From contig JADLHG010000013.1 of NCBI GenBank assembly GCA_020848905.1, positions 1 through 50,741 on the forward strand: a stretch of DNA of 50,741 nt. The letters run 5' to 3'. This stretch comes from Deltaproteobacteria bacterium (GTDB lineage: Bacteria; Myxococcota_A; Polyangia; GCA-2747355; JADLHG01). Every line of letters begins with the position of its first letter. Position 1 is the stretch's first letter. Positions 16,327 through 28,156 of this stretch are shown piece by piece. Below the pieces are notes generated by a model. That model worked only from the letters and a program-made list of their open reading frames with translations. It made no database searches and had not been told where the DNA came from. The position numbers and the translations under genes were made by a program.

Positions 16327-17538
16327 CTATTTCTTCTTCAGGAGCTCGGCGATCTTCGTCTCCCAGAATTCCACATCGTGCGGGCCGACGATCGTCTCTC
16401 CGTTGATCACGTAGGTCGGGGTCCCCTTCACGTCGCGCTTGATCCCTTCCTCGACGTCGTCGAGGACCGCTTGACGGGTCTCGGCGGTGCCGACGCACTG
16501 CTCGAGCGCCTTCAGGTCGAGCCCCACGGTCTTGGCGTGGGCCCGCAGCTCCTCGGGGGCGAGGGCGTCCTGGCGGTGAAAGAGGAGCGCCACGAACGGC
16601 CAGAACTTCTTCTGCTCGGCGGCGCAGCGCGCGTAGTCGGCGGCGCGGCAGGCGTGCTGGTGCAGGGGACCCTGCATCTTGCGGTTGCAGGCCTGGTCCA
16701 GCGGGTAGTCGCGGTGCCGGAAGTGCACGACCTTCGGGTTGCGCTTGAGGACCTGCACCAGCACCTCGTGGCCGCGCGCGCAGATGGGGCACTCGTAGTC
16801 CGAGAACTCCTCGATCTTGATCGGCGCGTCGGGTGGTCCGAGGGTCATGGGGCCCTGGATCAGGCCGGCGAAGGGGTCGCCGCTGACGGGATCGGCGTCG
16901 CTCGCCCGCACGCCGAAGACCTTGGGCGCCCAGAGGAACTGCGAGAGGCCGACGGCCAGCACGAGGGTCACGAAGCCCTTGGCCGCCCCGGTGCCGAGCC
17001 ATTTCTTGAGCTCGCGTGGGCCGAGGCGCACGAACTCCTTCAGCGGCTGCCGCCGCACCACGATGAGGATGGCCAGCGCGAGGAAGTGCGAGCCGTACAC
17101 TGTGACGCAGAGGAGGCAGACCGACTGGATCTGGAAGGCCGAGAGGTGCGCCATGGCCATCGAGATGGGGAGCCCGAGGAGCAGCTGGGCGAAGAGGACC
17201 GAGTCCCAGTGCCGGACCCTCCAGCGTCCCCAGGCGGAGGCGACGAGCGCCAGGAGCGCCAGCGCGAAGAACTCGGCCCCGAGGACGGCCATGGGCACGC
17301 CGGAGAGCGCCGAGTAGCGACTCTGGGCGACGGTGACGCAGTTCACCTTCTCGCTCACGGCGCAGAAGCTGTCCACCTTGGCGCCCGGGTTCGCGTGGAC
17401 CCGCACGTAGAGCTGCGTGAGGTACAGGTTGGAGGCGATGGCCAGGCCGAGAAGGAGCCCGATGGCGATGGCCAGCCGGGGCCGGCGTGGAGCTTCAGCG
17501 TGGGCGACGTGGCCGCTCATCTCGACGGGGGGGACCAT
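16327..17538 (-). CDS. VKOR-DsbA fusion (disulfide bond forming membrane protein)
   Basis: A 403-aa protein joining a vitamin-K-epoxide-reductase-like quinone reductase with a periplasmic thioredoxin-fold oxidase. The first half has 4-5 membrane helices, the loop cysteines Cys59 and Cys67 (SFCAVSEKVNC) and the quinone-side CLLC at 141-144. The second half carries the DsbA/DsbG-like active site DYECPICARGH (Cys250, Cys253) and the cis-Pro loop KGTPTYVINGE. It should take electrons from folding exported proteins and pass them to the quinone pool. No good ribosome-binding site is seen; ATG 17538, ATG 17520 and TTG 17544 are all possible. The context is telling: two genes downstream in the same operon lies a Cys-dense lipoprotein that would need it. 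Confidence 0.92.
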   Translation of the reverse strand: MVPPVEMSGHVAHAEAPRRPRLAIAIGLLLGLAIASNLYLTQLYVRVHANPGAKVDSFCAVSEKVNCVTVAQSRYSALSGVPMAVLGAEFFALALLALVASAWGRWRVRHWDSVLFAQLLLGLPISMAMAHLSAFQIQSVCLLCVTVYGSHFLALAILIVVRRQPLKEFVRLGPRELKKWLGTGAAKGFVTLVLAVGLSQFLWAPKVFGVRASDADPVSGDPFAGLIQGPMTLGPPDAPIKIEEFSDYECPICARGHEVLVQVLKRNPKVVHFRHRDYPLDQACNRKMQGPLHQHACRAADYARCAAEQKKFWPFVALLFHRQDALAPEELRAHAKTVGLDLKALEQCVGTAETRQAVLDDVEEGIKRDVKGTPTYVINGETIVGPHDVEFWETKIAELLKKK

Positions 17539-17615
17539 ACCCAAGGATCGAGGGAGGTTGCTAGATCGATCTGACGCGGGCCCGCGAGGGAGGGACGGCC
17601 CCCAAGAAGCCCGCT

Positions 17616-18995
17616 TCAGTGGCTCTCCTCCGTCGCCCCCAGCTCGGCCAAGAGGCTCAATATCTCCTCGGTTTTCTCGCGCATGAGCGTCTCATCGCCG
17701 CGGGCCTCCACGTTCAGGCGGATGAGGGGCTCGGTGTTGGAGATGCGCAGGTTGAAGCGCCAGCGGTCGTACTCGAGGCTGATCCCGTCGGTCTGGTCCA
17801 CGTTCTTGGCGGCGGGCTCGTACCGCGCGCGGATCGCGGCGATGGCCTGTTTCCCATCGGGGATGCGCCGGTTGATCTCGCCGCTGGCGGGAAAGCGCGC
17901 CATGCGGTTCTCGACGAGGGCCGAGAGCGGACCCAGCTGGCTCACGGCCTGCGCCACGAGGAGCCAGGGGATCATGCCACTGTCGCAGTACGAGAAGTCG
18001 CGAAAATAGTGGTGGGCGCTCATCTCGCCGCCGTAGATCGCATCTTCCGCCCGCATGCGCTCCTTGATGAAGGCGTGGCCGCTCTTGCAGAGCACGGGGG
18101 TCCCGCCCGCCGCTTTCACGAGGTCGAGGGTGTTCCAGGTCAGGCGCGGGTCGTGGATCACCTTGCCGCCGGGGCTGCGCGCGAGGAGCTGCTGCGCGAG
18201 GAGCCCGACGATGTAGTAGCCCTCGATGAAGTTCCCCTGCTCGTCGAAGAGGAAGCAGCGGTCGAAGTCCCCGTCCCACGCCACGCCGAAATTCGCGTGG
18301 GCCGCGAGCACGGCCTCCCGCGTGGCGGTGCGGTTCTCGACGAGGAGCGGGTTCGGCACTCCGTTCGGAAAGCTCCCGTCGGGATCGTGGTAGAGCCGCA
18401 CGAAGGAGAAAGGGAGGTGCGGCGCGATGGCGTCGAGCGTCGGACCGGCGCAGCCGTTGCCCGCGTTGGCCACGATCGTGAGCGGCTTGAGCGCGGCCCG
18501 GTCCACGTAGGTGAGCAGGTGCTTCACGTACGCCTCGCGGACCGAGACCTCCTCGGTCTTGCCGCGTGCTCCCGCGGGAGGGGTCACCCCCGCCAGCACG
18601 GCCGCCTCGATCTCCTTCAGCCCCGTGTCGCCGCTGATCGGGCGCGACCCTTCGCGCACGAGCTTCATGCCGTTGTAGTCGGCCGGGTTGTGGCTGGCGG
18701 TGACCATGATGCCGCCGCTCGCCTGCAGGTGCGCCGTCGCGAAGTAGACCTCCTCGGTGCCGCAGAGGCCGATCAGCGCCACGTCCACCCCCGAGGAGGT
18801 GAGGCCGTCCACCAGCGCGGCCACCATCGCCTGGCTCGAGCGGCGGATGTCGTGACCGATCACCACGCGCTTCGCCCCGACCACCGCGGCGTAGGCCTGG
18901 CCGATCTTCATCGCCAGCTCCTCGCTGAGCTGCGAGGGGACGCGTCCTCGGATGTCGTAGGCCTTGAAGCACTCGAGTCTGGTTGGCGCGCTCAT
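17616..18995 (-). CDS. manB: Phosphomannomutase/phosphoglucomutase
   Basis: A 459-aa alpha-D-phosphohexomutase that interconverts mannose-6-phosphate and mannose-1-phosphate (often also the glucose forms). The active-site phosphoserine is Ser101 in TASHNPADYNG, the Mg2+ loop is DGDFDR, the sugar-binding loop is GGEMSAHHYF, and the C-terminal phosphate-binding loop is RISNTEPLIRLN. The first residues, FKAYDIRGRVP, are typical of the ManB/CpsG/AlgC group. AGGAGG is well placed before the ATG. It lies 46 nt after the mannose-1-phosphate guanylyltransferase gene on the same strand, so together they supply GDP-mannose for surface polysaccharides or glycosylation. Confidence 0.95.
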   Translation of the reverse strand: MSAPTRLECFKAYDIRGRVPSQLSEELAMKIGQAYAAVVGAKRVVIGHDIRRSSQAMVAALVDGLTSSGVDVALIGLCGTEEVYFATAHLQASGGIMVTASHNPADYNGMKLVREGSRPISGDTGLKEIEAAVLAGVTPPAGARGKTEEVSVREAYVKHLLTYVDRAALKPLTIVANAGNGCAGPTLDAIAPHLPFSFVRLYHDPDGSFPNGVPNPLLVENRTATREAVLAAHANFGVAWDGDFDRCFLFDEQGNFIEGYYIVGLLAQQLLARSPGGKVIHDPRLTWNTLDLVKAAGGTPVLCKSGHAFIKERMRAEDAIYGGEMSAHHYFRDFSYCDSGMIPWLLVAQAVSQLGPLSALVENRMARFPASGEINRRIPDGKQAIAAIRARYEPAAKNVDQTDGISLEYDRWRFNLRISNTEPLIRLNVEARGDETLMREKTEEILSLLAELGATEESH

Positions 18996-19041
18996 CGTTT
19001 CCTCCTGGCCGCCGCGGACGCTTGGCGCCCGGGCCCTTTGG

Positions 19042-20148
19042 TCACCGCAGGTTCTCGTCGAGCTTCTTCACGAGCGTCTTCACGAGCTCGGTCTGGTCGC
19101 GGTGCACGATCAGGGTGCGGTCGCCGGTGCGCACCACCACCAGGTCCCGGACGCCGACGAGCGCCACGTGCTCGGTCGGGTCCTCGCAGAAGACGAGGTT
19201 GCGGCCCGCCTCTTCGGTGTGGATCGCGCCGCGGTGGGCGTTTTCGCTCGCGTCCTTCTCGAGGAATTCCTCGAGGGCGAGCCAGCCGCCGACGTCGCTC
19301 CAGTCGAAGCGGGCGACCGCGCACCGCACGTCCGCGGCCTTCTCCATCACGGCGAAGTCGATGGAGATGGATCGGAGGGGCTCGAAGCCAGCTCGCAGCG
19401 CGTCCGCGAAGCCCGGCGTCCCGTCGGCGGTGGCTACCGGCCGCAGGTGGGTCAGGTGGTCGGGCACGTGCCGCGCGAGCTCGGCCAGAATCGCGGTCGT
19501 GCTCCAGACGAACATGCCGCTGTTCCACGAGTACTCGCCGGAGGCGACGTAGGCCTCGGCGGTGGCGAGGTCCGGCTTCTCTCGGAACTGCTCGAGCTCG
19601 TAGTGACCGACCGGGCCGTCCTGCTCGAGGAGCTTGCCGCGGTGCAGGTAGCCGTAGCCGGTCGCGGGGTACGCCGGCGTGATGCCGAAGGTGTAGAGGG
19701 CCGTGTCGCTCGACGCGGCGGCGCGCGCGGCGGAGCGGATCGTCTCCTGGAGCGCCTCGACCGGCTGGATCAGGTGGTCGGCGGTGAGGACGGCCATCAC
19801 CGCGGCGCCGAAGCGCTGCTGCGCCAGGAGCGCGGCGAGGGCCACTGCCGCGGCGGTGTCGCGGCGGCACGGCTCGCCGATGGTGTTCCGCTCCGGGAGC
19901 TCCGGCAGCTGCTCGCGCACGAGCGGCACGAAGCGGTCGTTCGTGAGCACCAGGATCCGCTCGGGCGGCACGAGCCCGCGGGCCCGGTCGTAGCTCTGCT
20001 GCAAGAGCGTGCGCTCCCCGAGGAGCGTGAGGAACTGCTTGGGGCGCTTCTCCGTCGAGAGCGGCCAGAAACGCGTCCCCGCGCCGCCGGCCATGATGAC
20101 CACGACCAGGTTCGCGGGAGCTTGGGTGGAGCGTGGGCCTTGGCTCAT
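19042..20148 (-). CDS. manC: Mannose-1-phosphate guanylyltransferase
   Basis: A 368-aa nucleotidyltransferase making GDP-mannose from mannose-1-phosphate and GTP. The N-terminal signature MAGGAGTRFWPLSTEKRPKQ starts at residue 19; TADHLI, an EKPDLATAE segment, the ENAHRG-like region with WSDVGGW, and a left-handed beta-helix tail (VVRTGDRTLIVHRDQ) follow. It is the short, single-function form without the C-terminal phosphomannose isomerase domain of the long type II enzymes. GAAGG precedes the ATG. It is first in the operon with manB, downstream of a recognisable promoter at 20212-20239. Confidence 0.94.
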   Translation of the reverse strand: MSQGPRSTQAPANLVVVIMAGGAGTRFWPLSTEKRPKQFLTLLGERTLLQQSYDRARGLVPPERILVLTNDRFVPLVREQLPELPERNTIGEPCRRDTAAAVALAALLAQQRFGAAVMAVLTADHLIQPVEALQETIRSAARAAASSDTALYTFGITPAYPATGYGYLHRGKLLEQDGPVGHYELEQFREKPDLATAEAYVASGEYSWNSGMFVWSTTAILAELARHVPDHLTHLRPVATADGTPGFADALRAGFEPLRSISIDFAVMEKAADVRCAVARFDWSDVGGWLALEEFLEKDASENAHRGAIHTEEAGRNLVFCEDPTEHVALVGVRDLVVVRTGDRTLIVHRDQTELVKTLVKKLDENLR

Positions 20149-20211
20149 GGTGCCTTCGTTTCGTGCATCGCCGCGGGAGGTCGCGCGGCGGCCTGCCGCC
20201 GTTGAGGCCGG

Positions 20212-20239
20212 ATCATAGGTGCTTCTCGGGCGCGTGCAA
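20212..20239 (-). promoter_or_regulatory. Sigma-70-like promoter for manC-manB
   Basis: On the minus strand, TTGCAC (20239-20234) and TATGAT (20217-20212) are separated by 16 nt. Transcription would begin near 20205, giving a leader of about 57 nt to the manC ATG. It is the only good match in the gap between hutH and manC. Confidence 0.5.
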
Positions 20240-20267
20240 GAGCGGAGGCGGGTGCTTACCTGCCCTC

Positions 20268-22010
20268 TTACGTCAGCTCCGCGTGTGCCTGGGCCGCGGC
20301 GGTGAGCTCGCCGCGCAGCACCAGCTCGGCGAGCGCGGCGATCTCTCCGGCCAGGGTCCGGTCGCGCTCCACGGGGGGCAGGACCTGGGCGATGCGCGCG
20401 AGGACCGCCTCGCCCGCGGGGGAGAGTAGCCGCTCCTCGCGGCGCCACGGGTAGAGCTTGCGGATCGAGAGCTCCACCTCGACCGCGCGCCCCTCCTCGG
20501 CCGATACCGCCTGCCGAAGCTCCTCGACCAGGCGGTCCTGCAGCTCCTTCGCGTGGTGCGGCAGCTCGGCCCGCGACGGGAAGTGATCGAGCTCCTTCCG
20601 GATCGCGGCGGCCTGGGCCGCGAAGGCGAGTTCCAGGGCCAGGACCTCGGCGAGGCGGGGCAGGATGGCGAAGAGGCGCAGCGCCATGGGGGCGCCCATG
20701 CTCACGTGGTCTTCTTGCCCCGCGTCGGTGGAGATGTTGAAGAGATGGCTCGGCGTGGTCTGGCCCCAGATGAAGTTGGTCAGCGAGGCGGCGGTGTACT
20801 CGGCGATCATCAGCCCCGAGCAGGTCGGGCGCTCCTGCGGGGAGAGGCCGGGCCAGACGAGCCCCGAGCCGAGCCCCTTGTTGCGCTGCTCGTCCACGTA
20901 GCGGGCGCAGCGCGCGCTCGAGAGGCTGGCCATGATCGCCGCCGCCTGCACGAGGTTGTAGACCTTTACGGCCACGGGCATGCCGTGGAAGTGCCCGCCC
21001 GAGACCACGTCCGTGTGGCGTCCCTCGCCGTCCCGCAGGATGAGCGGGTTGTCGGTGACGCTCCCCGCCTCGAGCGCGAAGGTCCTCTGCGCGTCGGTGA
21101 TCAGGTCGTGGCAGGTGCCGAGGATCTGCGGGGCGCAGCGCAGGTTGTAGGGGTCCTGCACCTCGCCGTCGAGGCGCTTGTCCTCGTGAACCCGCTGGAT
21201 CGGCGAGTCGTGGAGCAGGTTGCGGAGCCAGCGCGCCACGGTCAGCGCCCCCGGGTGCGGCCTCAGCGCGTGCAGGTCCTCGCGGAAGGGAGCGCTCGAC
21301 CCGAGCATGACCTGTGTGGACAGGGACGCGGCGATGGTGGCCGTGCGCAGGAGCTCCATGGCCCGCTCGGCCGCGACGAGTCCGAGGGCGGTGAGGTACT
21401 GCGCGCCATTGTTCAGCGCGAGCCCCTCCTTCATCTCGAGGTGCAGAGGGGCGATGCCGGCCTCGGCGAGCGCGGTCGCCGCGGGGACCCGCGCCCCGCG
21501 GAGGTAGACCTCGCCTTCGCCGAGCAGCGCGAGCGCCATGTGCGAGAGCGGGGCCAGGTCGCCGCTCGCGCTGACCGAGCCGTGCGACGGCACGACGGGG
21601 ACCAGGTCCGCGTTCAGCGCCGCGAGCAAGGTCTCGACGACCACCGGTCGCACGGCCGAGTAGCCGCGCGCCAGCGACTGCGCCCGCAAGACCATCGCGA
21701 CGCGCACCACCTCTGGTTCGGCGGGCTCGCCCACGCCGAGGGAGTGAGAGCGGATGAGGTTGAGCTGCAGCTCCTCGAGGAGCTCGGGGCGCCCGGCCAC
21801 CCGCAGGTTCACGTTGTGGCCGAAGCCGCGGTTGAAGCCGTAGGCCGGTTCTTCCTGCGCCAGGACGGCTTGCACCACCTCGGCGCGTCGTTGCGCGAGG
21901 AGCGCGACGGTCTCGGGAGCGAGCGAGATCCGAGCGGTGCCCCGGCCGACGGCCGAGATCTCGGGCAGGGTGAGCGTGCGGTCGTGTCGAAGCTGGACCG
22001 CAGAGGTCAT
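20268..22010 (-). CDS. hutH: Histidine ammonia-lyase-like MIO enzyme
   Basis: A 580-aa aromatic amino-acid lyase. GSVSASGDLAPLSH carries the Ala148-Ser149-Gly150 triplet that forms the MIO cofactor, and QEDHVSMG is the HAL-type signature. The selectivity position reads IRSHSLGVG, with Ser-His as in histidine lyases rather than His-Leu (tyrosine) or Phe-Leu (phenylalanine). Two features differ from textbook HutH: the catalytic Tyr57 lies in AYGFNRGFG instead of YGVNTGFG, and the protein is about 70 residues longer at the C-terminus. No other hut gene lies nearby. It follows the 91-aa coiled-coil gene by 41 nt. It is probably histidine catabolism (histidine to urocanate), but another amino acid or a mutase role is possible. 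Confidence 0.85.
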   Translation of the reverse strand: MTSAVQLRHDRTLTLPEISAVGRGTARISLAPETVALLAQRRAEVVQAVLAQEEPAYGFNRGFGHNVNLRVAGRPELLEELQLNLIRSHSLGVGEPAEPEVVRVAMVLRAQSLARGYSAVRPVVVETLLAALNADLVPVVPSHGSVSASGDLAPLSHMALALLGEGEVYLRGARVPAATALAEAGIAPLHLEMKEGLALNNGAQYLTALGLVAAERAMELLRTATIAASLSTQVMLGSSAPFREDLHALRPHPGALTVARWLRNLLHDSPIQRVHEDKRLDGEVQDPYNLRCAPQILGTCHDLITDAQRTFALEAGSVTDNPLILRDGEGRHTDVVSGGHFHGMPVAVKVYNLVQAAAIMASLSSARCARYVDEQRNKGLGSGLVWPGLSPQERPTCSGLMIAEYTAASLTNFIWGQTTPSHLFNISTDAGQEDHVSMGAPMALRLFAILPRLAEVLALELAFAAQAAAIRKELDHFPSRAELPHHAKELQDRLVEELRQAVSAEEGRAVEVELSIRKLYPWRREERLLSPAGEAVLARIAQVLPPVERDRTLAGEIAALAELVLRGELTAAAQAHAELT

Positions 22011-22051
22011 GGAGGCGGTGGCGTGCTGGTCCGGCGCACGGCGATCTCTCG

Positions 22052-22327
22052 CTAGCCGGTCACCTTCTTCTCGAGGCTGTTCATCGACGATTCCATCTGA
22101 CGGACCGTGCGCTGCAAGGTCTCCACGTCGTCCTTGGTCGCGAGGTGCAGCGCGCCGGCCACCGTGCGCAGGCGCGCGTCGATCTCGCTCTGGATGCGCC
22201 CCTTCAGGGCGAATCCCTGGCTGATGGCGTTCATGAACCGGGGGTCCGCCATCAACTTCATCACCCGCGGGTTGGTCATGAGCTTCATCCCCCGCCGCAT
22301 CGCTTCTTGCTTGAGCTTGTCCATCAT
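22052..22327 (-). CDS. Small coiled-coil protein, 91 aa, unknown function
   Basis: Rich in Met, Lys and Arg, with repeated KLMTNPRVMKLMADPRFMN-type turns in the first 40 residues and a heptad-like helical tail (DDVETLQRTVRQMESSM). This resembles phasin-like or polymer-associated small proteins, but I cannot name a family with confidence. GGAG lies 6 nt before the ATG at 22327; the upstream ATG at 22390 is possible but has no ribosome-binding site. A TTGACA-type promoter lies at 22370-22398. It is likely co-transcribed with the histidine ammonia-lyase 41 nt downstream. Confidence 0.7.
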   Translation of the reverse strand: MMDKLKQEAMRRGMKLMTNPRVMKLMADPRFMNAISQGFALKGRIQSEIDARLRTVAGALHLATKDDVETLQRTVRQMESSMNSLEKKVTG

Positions 22328-22369
22328 GGTCCTCTCCTGCCGCTCCCGTTCGTAGAGTGGAACGGGCGC

Positions 22370-22398
22370 ATCCTTCCACGCGTGGCGCAATGTGTCAA
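22370..22398 (-). promoter_or_regulatory. Sigma-70-like promoter for the 91-aa protein/hutH operon
   Basis: The minus strand has a perfect TTGACA (22398-22393), 17 nt, then AAGGAT (22375-22370), which shares three of six bases with TATAAT. The leader to ATG 22327 would be about 35 nt and includes the ribosome-binding site. Confidence 0.4.
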
Positions 22399-22418
22399 CC
22401 GAGGCGAAAGCACTGGCG

Positions 22419-22440
22419 CTACCCCTCGGGAAAGGGGTAG
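22419..22440 (+). promoter_or_regulatory. Inverted repeat just upstream of the CcmA-CcmB gene start
   Basis: CTACCCC (22419-22425) and GGGGTAG (22434-22440) form a perfect 7-bp stem with an 8-nt loop. It ends 9 nt before the GTG at 22450 and includes the GGGGTAGGG ribosome-binding region, so folding could hide the site from ribosomes. An operator role is also possible. Confidence 0.35.
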
Positions 22441-22449
22441 GGATGGAGC

Positions 22450-24009
22450 GTGGATGAGAGACTCGAATTCGCCCGCGTGGAGCTTTCGGCAGTGCGCAAG
22501 GTCTACGGCCGCCACGTGGCCCTCTCCGGCGTGAGCTGCGGGCTGCGGGCGGGCGAGATCACCGTCCTCATGGGCCCGAACGGGGCGGGCAAGTCCACCC
22601 TGCTCGGCCTGCTGAGCACGCTCCGGCGCCCCTCCGGAGGGACGCTGCGCTTCGGCGAGCACGACGCGGTGGAGTTCGGCGGGGAGCTGCGCTCGCAGGT
22701 GGGCCTCGTGGCCCACGCGGCCCTGCTCTACCGGGACCTCTCGTGCCGCGAGAACCTGATCTTCTTCGCCCGCATCTACGGCGTTCCCGACCCCGCGCGG
22801 GTGGCCGACGAGTGGCTCGCGCGCCTCGGCATGACGGAGGCGGCGGACCGCCCGGTGCGGCACCTCTCGCGCGGCATGACCCAGCGCATTTCGGTCGCGC
22901 GGGCGCTGCTCTCCAACCCGTCGCTCCTGCTGCTCGACGAGCCGTTCACCGGTCTCGACTTCACCGCCGTGGAGGTGCTCCGCGATCAGCTCCGGGAGGC
23001 GCGCGCGGCGGGGAAGATCGTCGTGGTCGTCACGCACGACCTCGAGGCGATGGACGGTCTGGCCGACCACGTGCTCGTGCTGGTCAAAGGACGCCTGGTG
23101 GCCGAGCACCGCTCCCCGGGTCTCTCGGCCGGAGAGCTGGACCGTCGCTATCGCGGCGCCCTGCGTTCGGCCGGGCTGCTCGGGGCCAACGCGCCCGCGG
23201 CGGAGAGCGCTTCGCCCGAGAGCGCTTTGCCCGAGAGCGCCGACGACCCCGTCCAGGTCGCGCCGGGAGCGGCCTCGGAACCCCATCCGCCCGACGCGCG
23301 CGCGGCCTCCGCGTCGCCCGCGTATGCTCCGTCCCCGCTGCGGGCGATCCTGGACGTGTTGCTCAAGGACCTGCGCGTGGAGTGGCGGTCTCGCGAGATC
23401 GTCTACACCATGGGGCTCTTCTCCGTCCTCATGGTGGCCGTCTTCTCCTTCGCCCTCTCGCGCGAGGGGCAGCCGCTCACCGAGGTGGCGGGCGGCCTGC
23501 TCTGGATCGCCATCGCCTTCGCGGGGACCCTCGGCCTCGGTCGGGTCTTCGAGCGCGAGCGCGAGTCCGACACCTTGCAGGCCCTCCTCCTCAGCCCGCT
23601 ACCGCGGGGCTCGCTCTACGTCGGCAAGCTCCTCGGGGTGCTCGTCTATCTCGCGCTGACCGAGCTCGTCACCGTGCCGCTCATCGCCGTGCTCTTCAAC
23701 CTGGAGCTGCCGAGCCTCGGCCTCTTCGCCGCGCTGCTGCTCGGCGGGACCCTCGGCTACGCGATCGTGGGGACCCTCTTCGCGGGGAGCCTGATGCGCT
23801 CGGGGGGACGCGAGGTGCTCCTCGGCATCCTGACCTATCCCATCGCCATGCCGCTGCTCGTGGCGGGGGCCAAGGGGACCGCGGCCCTCCTCGCCTCGCC
23901 GGCGGACCTCCCCACCGTCTTCGTCTGGCTCAAGCTGGTCTCGGTCTTCGACCTGCTCTTCGTCGTGCTGTCGCTCTGGACCTTCGGACCGCTCGTCTCG
24001 GGGGAGTGA
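22450..24009 (+). CDS. ABC transporter, CcmA-like ATPase fused to CcmB-like permease
   Basis: A 519-aa protein. Residues 10-215 form an ABC ATPase: Walker A GPNGAGKST, the Q-loop region, signature LSRGMTQRISVARAL, Walker B LLLLDEPFTGLD and switch His in THDLEA. An Ala/Pro/Ser-rich linker (about 240-300) leads to a six-helix CcmB-like permease that begins AILDVLLKDLRVEWRSRE and contains FERERESDTLQALLLSP, a CcmB hallmark. In most bacteria CcmA and CcmB are separate and lie with other cytochrome c maturation genes; neither is the case here. The predicted role is the heme-handling exporter of system I cytochrome c maturation, by family only. The GTG start has TAGGG about 7 nt upstream. Confidence 0.85.
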   Translation: MDERLEFARVELSAVRKVYGRHVALSGVSCGLRAGEITVLMGPNGAGKSTLLGLLSTLRRPSGGTLRFGEHDAVEFGGELRSQVGLVAHAALLYRDLSCRENLIFFARIYGVPDPARVADEWLARLGMTEAADRPVRHLSRGMTQRISVARALLSNPSLLLLDEPFTGLDFTAVEVLRDQLREARAAGKIVVVVTHDLEAMDGLADHVLVLVKGRLVAEHRSPGLSAGELDRRYRGALRSAGLLGANAPAAESASPESALPESADDPVQVAPGAASEPHPPDARAASASPAYAPSPLRAILDVLLKDLRVEWRSREIVYTMGLFSVLMVAVFSFALSREGQPLTEVAGGLLWIAIAFAGTLGLGRVFERERESDTLQALLLSPLPRGSLYVGKLLGVLVYLALTELVTVPLIAVLFNLELPSLGLFAALLLGGTLGYAIVGTLFAGSLMRSGGREVLLGILTYPIAMPLLVAGAKGTAALLASPADLPTVFVWLKLVSVFDLLFVVLSLWTFGPLVSGE

Positions 24010-24027
24010 CCGCGCCTCGCGCAGCCC

Positions 24028-27551
<3,524 letters not shown>

Positions 27552-27559
27552 GCCGATCC

Positions 27560-28156
27560 ATGCTTTGTCCTCACTGCGGCGCGGAACAGCCGCCGGGGAG
27601 CGGACGCTTCTGCGACGCGTGCGGCATGTCGGTGCAGCAGTTCGCGGCGCCCTCGGTCTCGGCGCAGGGATCGGACGACGACGAGCGCCAGGTGCGCTGC
27701 CCGGCCTGTGGAACGCTCGCGCGTCCACCGCGCTGCCGCGGCTGCGGCGAGCGGATCGCCCTTCCCGAGCCCGAGGCGCTGGAGCTCGTGCGGGGGGGGC
27801 CCGCCGAGCCCGCCGCGGAGGCCGTGGCCGAGGAGGGCCCCGTGGGCGAAGCGCAGGCCGAGGGCGAGCTGGAGATGGAGGCCGGGGCCGGGACAGAAAT
27901 GGAGCTGGAGATGGAGGCCGGGGGTGAGGTCGCTGCCGAGGTTCCGTCCGACGACGTGGATGTAGATGTGGATGTAGACGTGGACCTCCTGGGTCTCGAC
28001 GACGAGGAGGGGGCTTCGGCTCTCGGTGAGCTGCTCGGCGGGGGCGGAGAGCTTCCGCTGCCGGAGATGGACCTGTTCACGCCCGAGACCGAAGAGGACG
28101 ACAGCGACGTGGTGGAGCTCATCGACGCGCCTCCGCCGAAGGAGCCCTTCCCTTGA
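27560..28156 (+). CDS. Zinc-ribbon protein with an acidic low-complexity tail
   Basis: A 198-aa protein with a first CPHC...CDAC zinc ribbon (residues 3-21) and a second CPAC...CRGC ribbon (about 48-63). The rest is highly acidic and repetitive: two copies of ELEMEAG, then an Asp-Val alternation of eleven residues (132-142), then LGLDDEEGASALGELL. Such double zinc ribbons with disordered tails are common in myxobacteria-like genomes and usually have no known function. It begins 8 nt after enolase, without an obvious Shine-Dalgarno site, and its stop overlaps the thioesterase start (TTGA). Confidence 0.8.
   Translation: MLCPHCGAEQPPGSGRFCDACGMSVQQFAAPSVSAQGSDDDERQVRCPACGTLARPPRCRGCGERIALPEPEALELVRGGPAEPAAEAVAEEGPVGEAQAEGELEMEAGAGTEMELEMEAGGEVAAEVPSDDVDVDVDVDVDLLGLDDEEGASALGELLGGGGELPLPEMDLFTPETEEDDSDVVELIDAPPPKEPFP
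27953..27985 (+). repeat. Short in-frame (GTRGAY)n repeat coding for Asp-Val
   Basis: Five units of a 6-nt repeat (GTG/GTA GAT/GAC) encode a strict Asp-Val alternation in the zinc-ribbon protein. Slippage by one unit would keep the frame and change only length. Confidence 0.7.

Noticed and set aside
14156-16414. 752-codon plus-strand frame opposite aminopeptidase P
   Set aside because: No recognisable motif and shadow-type composition; the minus frame has a complete M24B active site.
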